Positions 52,886 to 62,284 of a stretch of DNA of 64,000 nt are shown here, one piece after another. The translations under genes were made by a program, and so were the position numbers. Position 1 is the first letter of the stretch; every line of letters starts with the position of its first letter. This DNA comes from Achromobacter xylosoxidans (GTDB lineage: Bacteria > Pseudomonadota > Gammaproteobacteria > Burkholderiales > Burkholderiaceae_B). A model generated the notes under the pieces. It was given only the letters and a program-made list of their open reading frames with translations, was not told where the DNA came from and ran no database searches. The stretch lies in contig NZ_LN831029.1 of assembly GCF_001457475.1 (NCBI RefSeq), positions 1,426,001-1,490,000 on the forward strand. The letters are read 5' to 3'.

Positions 52886-54277
52886 TCACGAGGCCGGCGC
52901 CTTGCCGTCGTCCCAGCCGCCCAGCGCCTTGTAAAGGTCCACCGCATTGACCAGCCGGCGCTGCTGCAGCCGGATGTATTCCTGTTCCGATTCGAACAGG
53001 CTGCGCTGGGCCTCCAGCATCTCCAGGTAGTTCGCCACGCCGCGCGTGTAGCGTCTCTCGGCCAGCCGCTGGCGTTCGCGGTCGGCGTCGCGCACCTTGC
53101 GCTGGGCCTCGATCTGGTCGCGCAGCGCGTCGCGCGCCGACAGGGCGTCGGCCACGTCGCGGAACGCCGCCTGGATGCTGCCCTCGTACTGCGCCACGGC
53201 GATGTGCTTGCGGGTCTCGGCCAGCGACAGGTTGGCGCGGTTGCGGCCGGCGTTGAAAATCGGCAGCGTCAGGCGCGGCGCGAAGCTCCAGCCGCCGGTG
53301 CCGCCGCTGAACAGGTCCGAGAAGCGGTCGGCGGTGGTGCCGATGTCCGTGGTCAGCTGCACCGAGGGGAAGAACGCCGCGCGCGCCGCGCCGATATCGG
53401 CGTTGGCTGCCAGCAGCGCCTGTTCCGCCTGGCGCAGGTCGGGACGGCGCGTCAGCAGCTCGGACGGCAGGCCCGCCGCCAGCGGCGTCAGGCTCTGGCT
53501 TTCCAGCGGCGCCGGATCGACGCCGAGCGGCAGCGCGAAATCGCCCGCCAGCAGGCCCAGCGCGTGCCGCGCCAGGCTGGCTTCGCGGGTCAGCTCGGCG
53601 CGCGTGGCGCGCGAGCTTTCCACCAGCATCTGCGCGGTGCGCAGGCCGATGGCGGTTTCCAGCCCGGCGTCGTAGCGGCGCTGGGTCAGCTTGAGCGAGG
53701 CCTCGCGCAGCGCCAGCGTGCTGTCGGTCAGGCGCAGTTGTTCGGCCAGCGAGCGCTGGTTGAAGTAGGCCGTGGCCGTTTCCGCCACCAGCGCCAGCGT
53801 CGCGGCGCGATGCGCTTCTTCACTCGCAAGGTAGCGCGCCAGCGCGGCGTCCGACAGGCTCCGCACCCGGCCGAAGAAATCCAGCTCGAAGGCGGTGATG
53901 CCGACGGCCGCGCGATAACGGCTGGACACCGCGGTGCCGGACCGGCCCGGCTCGGTAAAGCGGCCGCGGCTGAATTCGCCGCTGGCGTCGATGGCCGGCA
54001 GGCGTTCGGACTGCTGCACGCCATACAACGCGCGCGCCTCTTCGATGCGCAGCGCCGCGACCCGCAGGTCGCGGTTGTTGGCCAGCGCGGCCGTGATCCA
54101 GGCCTGTAGCGCGGGGTCATTGAAATAGGCGCGCCAGTCCTGCGGCGCGGCGGCCTGGCCGGCCTGCGCCGGCGTGTCGTACTGCGCCGGCACGGGCGCC
54201 GCGGGGCGCTCATAGGTCGGCGCCAGCGAGCAGCCGGACAGCGCCAGCGCCAGCAGGGTCATTGCCACGGGCTTCAT
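52886..54277 (-). CDS. oprZ: RND efflux outer-membrane factor OprZ-like, system 3
   Basis: A 463-residue TolC-type lipoprotein: lipobox ALSGC with Cys16, mature start SLAPTYERPAAPVPAQYDTP. OEP repeats follow (LRIEEARALYGVQQSERLPA; LRQAEQALLAANADIGAARA). The ATG overlaps the pump's stop (ATGA), so it is translationally coupled. In Achromobacter the channel of the AxyXY pump is called OprZ. It converges on the SufR-like gene with a 9-bp gap. Confidence 0.93.
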   Translation of the reverse strand: MKPVAMTLLALALSGCSLAPTYERPAAPVPAQYDTPAQAGQAAAPQDWRAYFNDPALQAWITAALANNRDLRVAALRIEEARALYGVQQSERLPAIDASGEFSRGRFTEPGRSGTAVSSRYRAAVGITAFELDFFGRVRSLSDAALARYLASEEAHRAATLALVAETATAYFNQRSLAEQLRLTDSTLALREASLKLTQRRYDAGLETAIGLRTAQMLVESSRATRAELTREASLARHALGLLAGDFALPLGVDPAPLESQSLTPLAAGLPSELLTRRPDLRQAEQALLAANADIGAARAAFFPSVQLTTDIGTTADRFSDLFSGGTGGWSFAPRLTLPIFNAGRNRANLSLAETRKHIAVAQYEGSIQAAFRDVADALSARDALRDQIEAQRKVRDADRERQRLAERRYTRGVANYLEMLEAQRSLFESEQEYIRLQQRRLVNAVDLYKALGGWDDGKAPAS

Positions 54278-57200
54278 GGCGTCGTCTCCAGCGGTTCGCG
54301 GCCCGTGGGGCGCGCGGGACGGGCGCGCATGCCGACCATGCGCCCCACGATAAGAAAGAACAGCGGCACCAGGAACACCGCCAGCACGGTCGCGGTGATG
54401 ATCCCGCCCAGCACGCCGGTGCCGATGGCGGCCTGCGCGCCCGAGGCGGCGCCGCTGGCCAGCGCCAGCGGCAGCACGCCCACGCCGAAGGCCAGCGAGG
54501 TCATCACGATCGGCCGCAGCCGCAGCCGCGCCGCTTCCAGCGTGGCGGACAGGATGCCCTGGCCATCGCGCACCAGGTCCTTGGCCACTTCCACGATCAG
54601 GATCGCGTTCTTGGCCGACAGGCCGATGGTGGCGATCAGGCCGACCTTGAAGTAGATGTCGTTGGGCATGCCGCGCACGGTCACCCCCAGCAGCGCGCCG
54701 ATCACGCCCAGCGGCACCACCAGGATCACCGCCAGCGGAATCGACCAGCTTTCGTACAAGGCCGCCAGCGCCAGGAACACGATCAGCACCGACAGCGCGA
54801 ACAGCACCGGCGCCTGATTGCCGGACAGCCGCTCTTCGTACGACTGGCCCGACCAATCGAAGCCGATGCCGCGCGGCAGCTCGGCCGCCAGCGTTTCCAT
54901 GGCGCGCATGGCCTCGCCGCTGCTGTGGCCCGGCGCGGCCGAGCCGTTGATCGTGAACGACGGGAAGCCGTTGTAGCGGTTCAACTGCGGCGGCCCCATC
55001 GACCACTTCAGCGTGGCGAACGCCGATAGCGGCACCATCTGGCCCTGCAGGTTGCGCACGTGCAGGCGCGAGATGTCGTCCACGTCCACGCGGCGCTTGC
55101 CGTCGGCCTGCACGGTCACGCGCCGCACCTGGCCGTTGAGCATGAAGTCGCCGATGTAGTCCGAGCCATACATCACCGCCAGCGCGGTGTTGATCTCGTC
55201 GATCGGCACCCCCATGGCCTGCGCCTTGTCGCGGTCGATGCGCAACTGCAGCTGCGGCGCCTCTTCCTGGCCGGCGAACACCACGTCCGTCAGCGCCGGA
55301 TGCTCGGCCGCCGCCGCCAGCAGTTTCTGCCGCGCCTGCGTCAAGGCCTCGTAGCCCAGGCCGCCGCGGTCCTGCAGCCGGAAGTCGAAACCCGAGGTCG
55401 AGCCCAGGTCCGGCAGCGGCGGCGAGTTGAGCGCGAACACCATCAGGTTCTTGCGGTCGGCAAAGGCCTCGTTGATGCGCTTGACCACCGCATCGACGTG
55501 CAGCGAGGCATCGCGCCGCTCCTTCCAGTCCTTGAGCGTGACGAAGAACATGGCCGAGTTCGGGCCGCTGCCGTACTGGCTGAAGCCGTTGACCGAATAC
55601 ACGTACTGCACCGGCTCGTGCTCCATCATGTAGCGCTCGACGTCCTTGACCACGGCCATGGTCTCGGCCTGCGGCGAACCCTGCGGCAGGATCACCATGG
55701 CCATGAAGCTGCCCTGGTCCTCGTCGGGCAGGAACGACGACGGCAGCCGCGCGAACAGCAGCGCCGCCACGCCGATCACCAGCGCGTAGGCCAGCCCGAA
55801 GCGCACCGGCCGCGCCAGCACGCCGGCCACGCGCGCCGTATAGCGCGTGGTCAGGCGCGCGAAGGCGCGATTGAACCAGCCGAAGAAGCCGCGCTTCTCG
55901 TGGTGGCCGGCCGGGATCGGTTTCAACAGGCTGGCGCACAGCGCCGGCGTCAGCGACAGCGCCAGGAAGGCCGAGAAGGCGATCGACACCGCCAGCGTCA
56001 CGGCGAACTGGCGATAGATGTTGCCGACCGCGCCGTCGAAGAACGCCATCGGCACGAACACCGACACCAGCACCACCGTGATGCCGACGATGGCGCCGCT
56101 GATCTGGCCCATGGCCTTGACCGTGGCGTCATGCGGCGACAGGCCTTCCTCGGCCATGATGCGCTCGACGTTCTCGACCACCACGATGGCGTCGTCCACC
56201 AGGATGCCGATGGCCAGCACCATGCCGAACATCGTCAGCACGTTGATCGAATAGCCCAGCCCCAGCATCACCCCCAGGGTGCCCAGCAGCGCCACCGGCA
56301 CCACCAGCGTCGGGATCAGCGTGGCGCGCAGGTTCTGCATGAACAGGTACATCACGCAGAACACCAGGGCCACCGCCTCCAGCAGCGTCATCAGCACCTT
56401 CTGGATCGAGATCTCGACGAAGGTGGAGGTCTCGTACGGGATGTCCCAGCTCACGCCCGGCGGGAAGTACTGCGCCAGTTCGTGCATGGTTTCGCGGATG
56501 CGGCGGGTGGTCTCGACCGCGTTCGAGCCCGGCGCCAGCTTGATGCCCAGGCCGGTGCCCGTCATGCCGTTGACGCGCGACAGGTACATGTAGTCGGTGC
56601 CGCCCAGTTCCACCCGCGCCACGTCCTTCAGGCGCAGCGTGGCGCCGTCCGGTTGCGCCCGCAGCGGAATGTTGGCGAATTGTTCCGGCGTGTGCAGCGA
56701 TTCCCCCGCCACGATGCTGGCGTTCAGCGGCGCGTCCTGCGGCACGGCCTGGTTGCCCAGTTCGCCGATGGTGACGCGCGCGTTGTGGCTGCGCAGGGCC
56801 GAGACGATGTCGCCCGGCGTCAGCGACAGGGCGGTGAGCTTGGCCGGGTCCGGCCAGATGCGCATGGCCGCTTCCGCGCCGAACGATTGCACCTTGCCCA
56901 CGCCTTCGACCCGGCGCAGCGCCTGCAGCACATTGGATGCGGCCAGTTCGCCCAGCTGCATGTCGTCCAGGCTGCCATCCGACTTCAGCGACACCACCAG
57001 CTGGATGTTGTCGGCGGCCTTCTCCACGCGCACGCCGTCGCGCCGCACGGATTCCGGCAGGCGCGGTTCGACTGCTTTCAGGCGGTTCTGCACTTCCACC
57101 GCCGCGATGTCGGGGTTGGTGCCCTGCTTGAAGGTCAGGTTGATGCTGGCCCAGCCGGTCGAGTCGCTGCTGGACGAGGTGTACATCAGCCCCGGGGCGC

Positions 57201-57411
57201 CATTCATCTCGCGTTCGATGATGGCGGTGACAGCCTCCTCGACCACCTTGGCCGAGGCGCCGGGATAGCTGGCGCCGATGTTGACGACCGGCGGAGCGAT
57301 GTCCGGATACTGCGCCACCGGCAGCGCGCGGATCGACAACAGGCCGACCAGCGCGATCAGCAGCGAGATCACCCACGCGAAGACGGGGCGATCGATAAAG
57401 AAACGCGCCAT
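54274..57411 (-). CDS. axyY: RND efflux pump AxyY (MexY-like), system 3
   Basis: A 1045-residue RND pump. Helix 1 is FFIDRPVFAWVISLLIALVG, then SIRALPVAQYPDIAPPVVNI. The helix-4 motif GILVDDAIVVVENVERIMAE has both proton-relay aspartates, and the C-terminal FLVPLFFLIVGRMVG is normal. Overall wording is that of MexY/AcrD-like HAE1 pumps. In Achromobacter AxyXY-OprZ is the main intrinsic aminoglycoside efflux system and also exports some cephalosporins, macrolides and fluoroquinolones (established for the family). It lies 6 bp after axyX. Substrate claims rest on orthology and not on features seen here. Confidence 0.95.
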   Translation of the reverse strand: MARFFIDRPVFAWVISLLIALVGLLSIRALPVAQYPDIAPPVVNIGASYPGASAKVVEEAVTAIIEREMNGAPGLMYTSSSSDSTGWASINLTFKQGTNPDIAAVEVQNRLKAVEPRLPESVRRDGVRVEKAADNIQLVVSLKSDGSLDDMQLGELAASNVLQALRRVEGVGKVQSFGAEAAMRIWPDPAKLTALSLTPGDIVSALRSHNARVTIGELGNQAVPQDAPLNASIVAGESLHTPEQFANIPLRAQPDGATLRLKDVARVELGGTDYMYLSRVNGMTGTGLGIKLAPGSNAVETTRRIRETMHELAQYFPPGVSWDIPYETSTFVEISIQKVLMTLLEAVALVFCVMYLFMQNLRATLIPTLVVPVALLGTLGVMLGLGYSINVLTMFGMVLAIGILVDDAIVVVENVERIMAEEGLSPHDATVKAMGQISGAIVGITVVLVSVFVPMAFFDGAVGNIYRQFAVTLAVSIAFSAFLALSLTPALCASLLKPIPAGHHEKRGFFGWFNRAFARLTTRYTARVAGVLARPVRFGLAYALVIGVAALLFARLPSSFLPDEDQGSFMAMVILPQGSPQAETMAVVKDVERYMMEHEPVQYVYSVNGFSQYGSGPNSAMFFVTLKDWKERRDASLHVDAVVKRINEAFADRKNLMVFALNSPPLPDLGSTSGFDFRLQDRGGLGYEALTQARQKLLAAAAEHPALTDVVFAGQEEAPQLQLRIDRDKAQAMGVPIDEINTALAVMYGSDYIGDFMLNGQVRRVTVQADGKRRVDVDDISRLHVRNLQGQMVPLSAFATLKWSMGPPQLNRYNGFPSFTINGSAAPGHSSGEAMRAMETLAAELPRGIGFDWSGQSYEERLSGNQAPVLFALSVLIVFLALAALYESWSIPLAVILVVPLGVIGALLGVTVRGMPNDIYFKVGLIATIGLSAKNAILIVEVAKDLVRDGQGILSATLEAARLRLRPIVMTSLAFGVGVLPLALASGAASGAQAAIGTGVLGGIITATVLAVFLVPLFFLIVGRMVGMRARPARPTGREPLETTP

Positions 57412-57417
57412 GGCGGT

Positions 57418-58593
57418 TTACCTTTTTTCGTTATTTCCCGCGGTCGCCATGGGCGCGCTTGGCGCGGCCCGCTCGACCGGTTTGATTTTCTGGCCGGGGG
57501 CCAGCTGCGCGGCGTTTTCCACGACCACGCGTTCGCCGCCCTCGAGCCCCTCGGTGATGACCCAGTTCGGTCCCAGCAGGCGGTGCGCGGCCACCGCCAC
57601 GCTGCGCAGCTCGCCGTCGTCGCCCGCCACCAGCAGGTGCGCGCCGTCGGCATTGCGCAGCAGGGCGTCGCGCGGCACCAGGTAGGTGTCGCGGTTGACG
57701 GCCTGTTCCAGCCGCACGCGCACGTACATGCCGGGCAGCAGCACGCGGTCCGGGTTGTCGAACAGCGCGCGCATGGTCACGTTGTCGGTGCCCGGGTCCA
57801 CCGCCAGGTCGGCGAACGACAGCGTGCCGCCCTGGCCGTATTCGGAGCCGTCGGGCAGCAGCAGGCGCACCCGCATCTTGTCGGGCGCGACCCCCTCCAG
57901 CGCGCCGGCGCGGATCTGCTTCTGCAACTGCATGACCTCGGCCGCGGGCTGCGAGAAGTTGACGTAGATCGGGTCGAGCTGCTGCACCACGGTCAGCGGC
58001 GTGGCCTGGCCTTCGCCCACCAGCGCGCCCTCGGTGACCAGCGCGCGGCGCGCGCGGCCGTCGATCGGCGAGGTGACGCGGGCGTATTCCAGCCGCAGCC
58101 TGGCGCTCTGCAGGTTGGCCTTGGCCAACGCCACTTCGGCGCGCGCCTGGCGTTCCTCGGCCACGCTCTCGGCGTGGTCGCGTTCGCTGATGGCGCGGTC
58201 CGACACCAGGTCGGCGTAGCGGCGCAGCTTGTCGGCGGCGGCGGACAGGTTGGCCTGGGCGCGCGCCAGCGCGGCCGCCTCGGAATCGTAGGCCGCCTGC
58301 AGCGGCGCCGGATCGATCTGGAACAGCGGGGCGCCGCGCGCCACTTCCTGGCCTTCTTCATACAGGCGGCGGGTGACGATGCCGGCCACGCGGGCGCGCA
58401 CTTCGGCCTCGCGATAGGGCTCCAGCCGGCCGGGCAGTTCGCTGGCCACCGAGGTGGGCGTGGCCTTGGCCACGATGACGCCGATTTCGGCGGGCGCCTT
58501 GGCGGTTTCGGGGGCTTCCTTCTTCGAGCAGGCGGAAACAAGAAGCAGTACGGATACGAGTGCGAGCGTTCTGAGAGGGACTCGGTGCGACAT
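57418..58593 (-). CDS. axyX: RND membrane-fusion protein AxyX (MexX-like), system 3
   Basis: A 391-residue adaptor lipoprotein: lipobox LVSAC with Cys22, lipoyl halves (AEVRARVAGIVTRRLYEEGQ and RVTSPIDGRARRALVTEGAL), a hairpin of Ala/Arg/Gln heptads, and the MexX-like sequence DTYLVPRDALLRNADGAHLL near residue 300. The family start is very similar to MexX. First gene of the operon axyX-axyY-oprZ, divergent from axyZ across a 242-bp region. Confidence 0.95.
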   Translation of the reverse strand: MSHRVPLRTLALVSVLLLVSACSKKEAPETAKAPAEIGVIVAKATPTSVASELPGRLEPYREAEVRARVAGIVTRRLYEEGQEVARGAPLFQIDPAPLQAAYDSEAAALARAQANLSAAADKLRRYADLVSDRAISERDHAESVAEERQARAEVALAKANLQSARLRLEYARVTSPIDGRARRALVTEGALVGEGQATPLTVVQQLDPIYVNFSQPAAEVMQLQKQIRAGALEGVAPDKMRVRLLLPDGSEYGQGGTLSFADLAVDPGTDNVTMRALFDNPDRVLLPGMYVRVRLEQAVNRDTYLVPRDALLRNADGAHLLVAGDDGELRSVAVAAHRLLGPNWVITEGLEGGERVVVENAAQLAPGQKIKPVERAAPSAPMATAGNNEKR

Positions 58594-58835
58594 TTTTAGA
58601 AGTCATTGTGGGTTGCCCATGGCGGGCGAGGAAGGGAAAGTGCGCGGGTTTTCCCTGTGGGGTCCGCAGTCTATCATTTAATCCGTCATGCTTGATTAAT
58701 TGTTTTGTTCAAAAGTATGCTGACGGCTGCATACATCTTTACAGTGCGCAGACGGCGGCCTCCGCAAACGGGGCCGCCGTTTTCACGTCGATCCGTTTTT
58801 CCCCGCAACCCGTTCATTTACAAGGAGATCTTTGT
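58594..58835. promoter_or_regulatory. axyX-axyZ divergent control region
   Basis: This region holds an imperfect palindrome centred near 58688, with half-sites TTAATC (58678-58683) and GATTAA (58694-58699) around an inner TCATGC; it is the best operator candidate for AxyZ. A possible sigma-70 promoter for axyZ is TTGATT (58693-58698), 18-bp spacer, TATGCT (58717-58722), overlapping the right half-site. The axyZ leader then contains a terminator-like hairpin (separate entry) and an AAGGAG ribosome-binding site at 58822-58827. Confidence 0.6.
58752..58783 (+). terminator. terminator-like hairpin inside the axyZ leader
   Basis: A perfect 9-bp stem ACGGCGGCC / GGCCGCCGT with an 11-nt loop, ending in TTTT (58780-58783). 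It lies between the axyZ promoter region and the axyZ ribosome-binding site, so it could weaken or attenuate the repressor transcript. The T-run is short. Confidence 0.5.
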
Positions 58836-59474
58836 ATGGCCCGCAAGACGAAAGAAGAATCCCAACGCACCCGCGACCGCATCCTGGACGCCGCCGAGCA
58901 CGTGTTCCTGTCCAAGGGGGGGGCCAGTACCACCATGAGCGATATCGCCGATTTCGCGGGCGTTTCCCGGGGCGCCGTCTACGGCCATTACAAGAACAAG
59001 ATCGACGTCTGCATCGCCATGTGCGACCGGGCCCTGGGCGAAGCCGTGTCGCTGACCCGGGTCTCGACCGACGGCGAGGCGCTGGAATCGCTGTATGCCT
59101 CGATGCGCCAGTACGTGCAGATCTACGCCGAGGAAGGCTCGGTGCAGCGCGTGCTTGAAATCCTGTACCTGAAATGCGAGCGCAGCGACGAGAACGCGCC
59201 ACTCCTGCGCCGGCGCGACCTGTGGGAACGCCACGCCCTGCGCACCTCCGAAAAACTGCTGCGCGCCGCGGTCAGCCGCGAAGACCTGCCGCGCGCGCTG
59301 GACGTGCGCCTGTCCAATGTCTACCTGCACTCCCTGATCGAGGGCGTGTTCGGCACTATCTGCTGGTCCGATCGCCTCAAGGGCGATATCTGGCCGCGCG
59401 TCGAGCGCATGCTCCGCGCCGCCATCGACACCCTGCGGCTGTCGCCGCAACTGCGGACGCCGCAGGCCGCTTGA
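58836..59474 (+). CDS. axyZ: TetR-family repressor AxyZ (MexZ-like)
   Basis: A 212-residue TetR regulator whose start MARKTKEESQRTRDRILDAA is nearly that of P. aeruginosa MexZ. The DNA-binding domain covers residues 8-56 (TTMSDIADFAGVSRGAVYGH), followed by a helical ligand domain. MexZ/AxyZ repress the divergent pump operon, and loss of function raises aminoglycoside resistance. I see no frameshift or early stop, so the repressor looks intact in this strain. ATG 58836 has AAGGAG at good distance; the frame is open further upstream but only through the leader. Confidence 0.95.
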   Translation: MARKTKEESQRTRDRILDAAEHVFLSKGGASTTMSDIADFAGVSRGAVYGHYKNKIDVCIAMCDRALGEAVSLTRVSTDGEALESLYASMRQYVQIYAEEGSVQRVLEILYLKCERSDENAPLLRRRDLWERHALRTSEKLLRAAVSREDLPRALDVRLSNVYLHSLIEGVFGTICWSDRLKGDIWPRVERMLRAAIDTLRLSPQLRTPQAA

Positions 59475-59560
59475 CCCCCTGGACGCGGCCGACCCGTTAG
59501 CCCGCGTCCCGATGCCGCGCCGGCCGCCGCCACGCCAGGCCGTGCCCCTACAATCCGGCC

Positions 59561-60457
59561 ATGACCCTCAAGCAACTCGAAGCCTTCTACTGGGCCGCCA
59601 CCTGCGCCAGTTTCGCCGTGGCGGCCGAGCGCCTGCACCTGTCGGTGTCGTCACTGTCCAAGCGCATCGCCGAACTCGAGGACGCATTGGGGCGGCCGCT
59701 GTTCGACCGCAGCGGCCACAAGGCCGTGCTGACCGACGCCGGCCAGCGGCTGCTGCCGCAGGCGCGCGAACTGCTGGCCGCGGCCGACCAGATTCGCGCC
59801 TCCCTGGCGGAAACCCCGGTCCTGCGCGGCCGCTGCCGTTTCGGCGTGGGCGAACTGACCGCGCTCACCTGGCTGCCGCGCCTGATCGGCGTGGTGCGCG
59901 CCGCCTATCCCGAACTGGTGCTGGAACCCTACGTGGACATCGGCCAGGTGCTGGAGCAGCGGGTCGCCGACGGCGAACTGGACTTCGCCGTCATCGCCGG
60001 GCGTTCCTCGCGGCCCAACATCGCTTCCGCGCCGATCGGCGAAGCCGCGTTCGCCTGGGTCGCCGCGCCCGCCGTGCTCGAGGGCGACACCCGCATGTCG
60101 CCGGCATTGCTGGCGCGGTTGCCGCTGGTGACCTTGCCGCCGGGCGCCGGCACCACCCGCATCATCGACGACTGGCTGGCCGGGCGCGACGTGGCCGGCG
60201 AGCGCCTGTGCTGCAACAACTGGGGCGCCATTGCCGGCCTGCTGATCGAGGGCACCGGCGTCGGCCTGCTGCCCAGCCACTGGGCGCAGGCCTTGCAGGC
60301 GGAAGGCAGCCTGTGCGTGCTGCACTGCGAGCCGGCGCCGGCGGCGCTGCCGTATTCATTCCAGTACCGGCGCGACGACGCCCGGCCGCTGGTCGCCAGA
60401 TTGCGTGAAGCGGTGCTGGAGGCGGTGGATTTCTCGGCGCCCTGCCGGTTGCCCTGA
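59561..60457 (+). CDS. LysR-family transcriptional regulator
   Basis: A 298-residue LysR regulator. The HTH is at residues 2-60 (LKQLEAFYWAATCASFAVAA, LSVSSLSKRIAELEDALGRP). The substrate-binding domain follows from about 90 (RFGVGELTALTWLPRLIGVV; LPLVTLPPGAGTTRII). LysR regulators usually control a neighbouring gene; the candidate is the binding protein/gamma-glutamyltransferase unit starting 232 bp downstream on the same strand. No T-N11-A box was identified with confidence. Confidence 0.92.
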   Translation: MTLKQLEAFYWAATCASFAVAAERLHLSVSSLSKRIAELEDALGRPLFDRSGHKAVLTDAGQRLLPQARELLAAADQIRASLAETPVLRGRCRFGVGELTALTWLPRLIGVVRAAYPELVLEPYVDIGQVLEQRVADGELDFAVIAGRSSRPNIASAPIGEAAFAWVAAPAVLEGDTRMSPALLARLPLVTLPPGAGTTRIIDDWLAGRDVAGERLCCNNWGAIAGLLIEGTGVGLLPSHWAQALQAEGSLCVLHCEPAPAALPYSFQYRRDDARPLVARLREAVLEAVDFSAPCRLP

Positions 60458-60689
60458 AGGATCGACGTCGTTCCGTCCGTAAGGCGGTCGTCCGGGACCA
60501 GGGGCGGGCGCCTGGCGGCCGCCGCTCTATACAATCGCCGCGCGCCTGGCGCAGAATCCAACAAGAACGTGCGCAACGGGGGGATGGGCCCGGCGATGCA
60601 GCACGGCTCGGGGTCTGTTCCCTCATTGCCGGGCGGCGCGCCGTCCGGCGCGGGGGGAAGCAGGCCGCCTGAATCGACGGAGATCATTC

Positions 60690-62192
60690 ATGCGTAAACT
60701 CTGCCTCGCCATGGCCATGGCGGGAATGCTGGCCAGCGGGCTGGCCCACGCCCAATCGACCCTGAGGGTCGGCCTGCAGGACGACCCGGACGTGCTCGAT
60801 CCGACCCGCGCCCGCACCTTTGTCGGCCGCATCGTGTTCGCCTCGCTGTGCGACAAGCTGGTCGACATCACGCCGGACCTGAAGTTCGTGCCGCAGCTGG
60901 CCCAGTCCTGGAGCACCAGCCCGGACAACAAGACCCTGACGTTCAAGCTGCGCACCGATGCCGTGTTCCATGACGGCACGCCGATCGACGCCGCCGCCGT
61001 CAAGGCCAACCTGGACCGCGCCCGCACGCTGCCCGACAGCAACCGCAAGAGCGAACTGGCCACCGTGGCCAGCGTCGACGCGCCCGACGCCGGCACCGTG
61101 GTGCTGCACCTGTCCGAACCCGACGCCTCGCTGCTGTCGCAACTGTCCGACCGGGCCGGCATGATGATCTCGCCCGCCTCGTTCGACAAGGACCCCGGCG
61201 GCAAGCCGGTTTGCTCCGGCCCGTACCAGTTCAAGGAGCGGGTGCAGAACGACCGCATCGTGCTCGAGAAATTTCCCAAGTACTGGGACGCCGCCAACTA
61301 CCACTTCGACCGCGTGGTGTTCACGCCGATCCCCGACAACACCGTGCGCCTGAACAACCTGCGCGCCGGCGACCTCGACATCATCGAACGCGTGGCGCCC
61401 AGCGATGCCAAGGCGGTCAAGGACGACGCCAACCTGCGCCTGGCGCCGGTCACCGGCCTGGGCTTCCAGTCGATTTCGGTCAACCTGGGCAACGGCGCGC
61501 GCGCCAACAACCCCCTGGCCAAGGACAAGCGCGTGCGCCAGGCGCTTGACCTGGCCATCGACCGCGACGTGCTCAACCAGGTCATCGGCGAAGGCCAGTA
61601 CCAGCCGGCCTACCAGCCGTTCCCGCCGGCCAGCTTCGCCTACAACAAGTCGTTCGAGCACGCCGGCCGCGATCCCAGGAAGGCCCAGGCCCTGCTCAAG
61701 GAAGCGGGCTTCGACCGCGTCAAGTTCGAGATCACCTTCGGCAACAACACCACCATGCAACAGGTGTTCGAGCTGGTGCAGGCCATGGGCGCCGAAGCCG
61801 GCTTCGACATCACCCTGCGTCCGGTGGAGTTCGCCTCGCTGCAATCGTCGCTGGCCCGCGGTGACTTCGAAGTCGGGCAGAGCGGCTGGTCGGGCCGGGT
61901 CGATCCCAGCGGCAACATCCACCAGTACCTGAGCTGCAAGGGCAACCTGAACGACGGCAAGTTCTGCGACCCGCAGGCCGACAAGCTGCTCAACGACGCC
62001 CGCGCCGAGCCGGACACGGCCAAGCGCCGCGCCCTGTACGACCAGGTGCTGTCGGTGATGCAGGACCAGCGTCCCATCGTCTACCTGTTCTACCTGCCGT
62101 GGACCTTCGGCACGCAGAAGAAGCTGGAAGGCTTCGTGCCGTATCCCGATGGCCTGATTCGCCTGAAGGGCGTCACCCTGGCCGGGAAGTAG
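60690..62192 (+). CDS. periplasmic peptide/glutathione-type substrate-binding protein (SBP_bac_5 family)
   Basis: A 500-residue exported protein with signal peptide 1-22 (LAMAMAGMLASGLAHAQ). The family 5 fold includes LRVGLQDDPDVLDPTRARTF, KFVPQLAQSWSTSPDNKTLT, GKPVCSGPYQFKERVQNDRI and FDITLRPVEFASLQSSLARG. It is less related to the two binding proteins at 32-36 kb than they are to each other. A gamma-glutamyltransferase gene follows after a terminator, so a glutathione or gamma-glutamyl peptide ligand (GsiB-like) is plausible; this is inference. Confidence 0.93.
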   Translation: MRKLCLAMAMAGMLASGLAHAQSTLRVGLQDDPDVLDPTRARTFVGRIVFASLCDKLVDITPDLKFVPQLAQSWSTSPDNKTLTFKLRTDAVFHDGTPIDAAAVKANLDRARTLPDSNRKSELATVASVDAPDAGTVVLHLSEPDASLLSQLSDRAGMMISPASFDKDPGGKPVCSGPYQFKERVQNDRIVLEKFPKYWDAANYHFDRVVFTPIPDNTVRLNNLRAGDLDIIERVAPSDAKAVKDDANLRLAPVTGLGFQSISVNLGNGARANNPLAKDKRVRQALDLAIDRDVLNQVIGEGQYQPAYQPFPPASFAYNKSFEHAGRDPRKAQALLKEAGFDRVKFEITFGNNTTMQQVFELVQAMGAEAGFDITLRPVEFASLQSSLARGDFEVGQSGWSGRVDPSGNIHQYLSCKGNLNDGKFCDPQADKLLNDARAEPDTAKRRALYDQVLSVMQDQRPIVYLFYLPWTFGTQKKLEGFVPYPDGLIRLKGVTLAGK

Positions 62193-62206
62193 CATCGAGC
62201 CAGACA

Positions 62207-62234
62207 CGGGATCCGGTTGCGGGTCCCGTTTTTA
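62207..62234 (+). terminator. intrinsic terminator after the binding-protein gene
   Basis: A 10-bp stem ACGGGATCCG / CGGGTCCCGT (one T-G position) with loop GTTG, followed by five T residues (62230-62234). It lies 15 bp after the stop. Reads into the next gene may be partly reduced; the downstream gene still shares the strand. Confidence 0.75.
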
Positions 62235-62284
62235 CTTGTCTCTCGCGGCCGCCGGCCTCGCGCCGTCCGCAACAGGATCGCACC

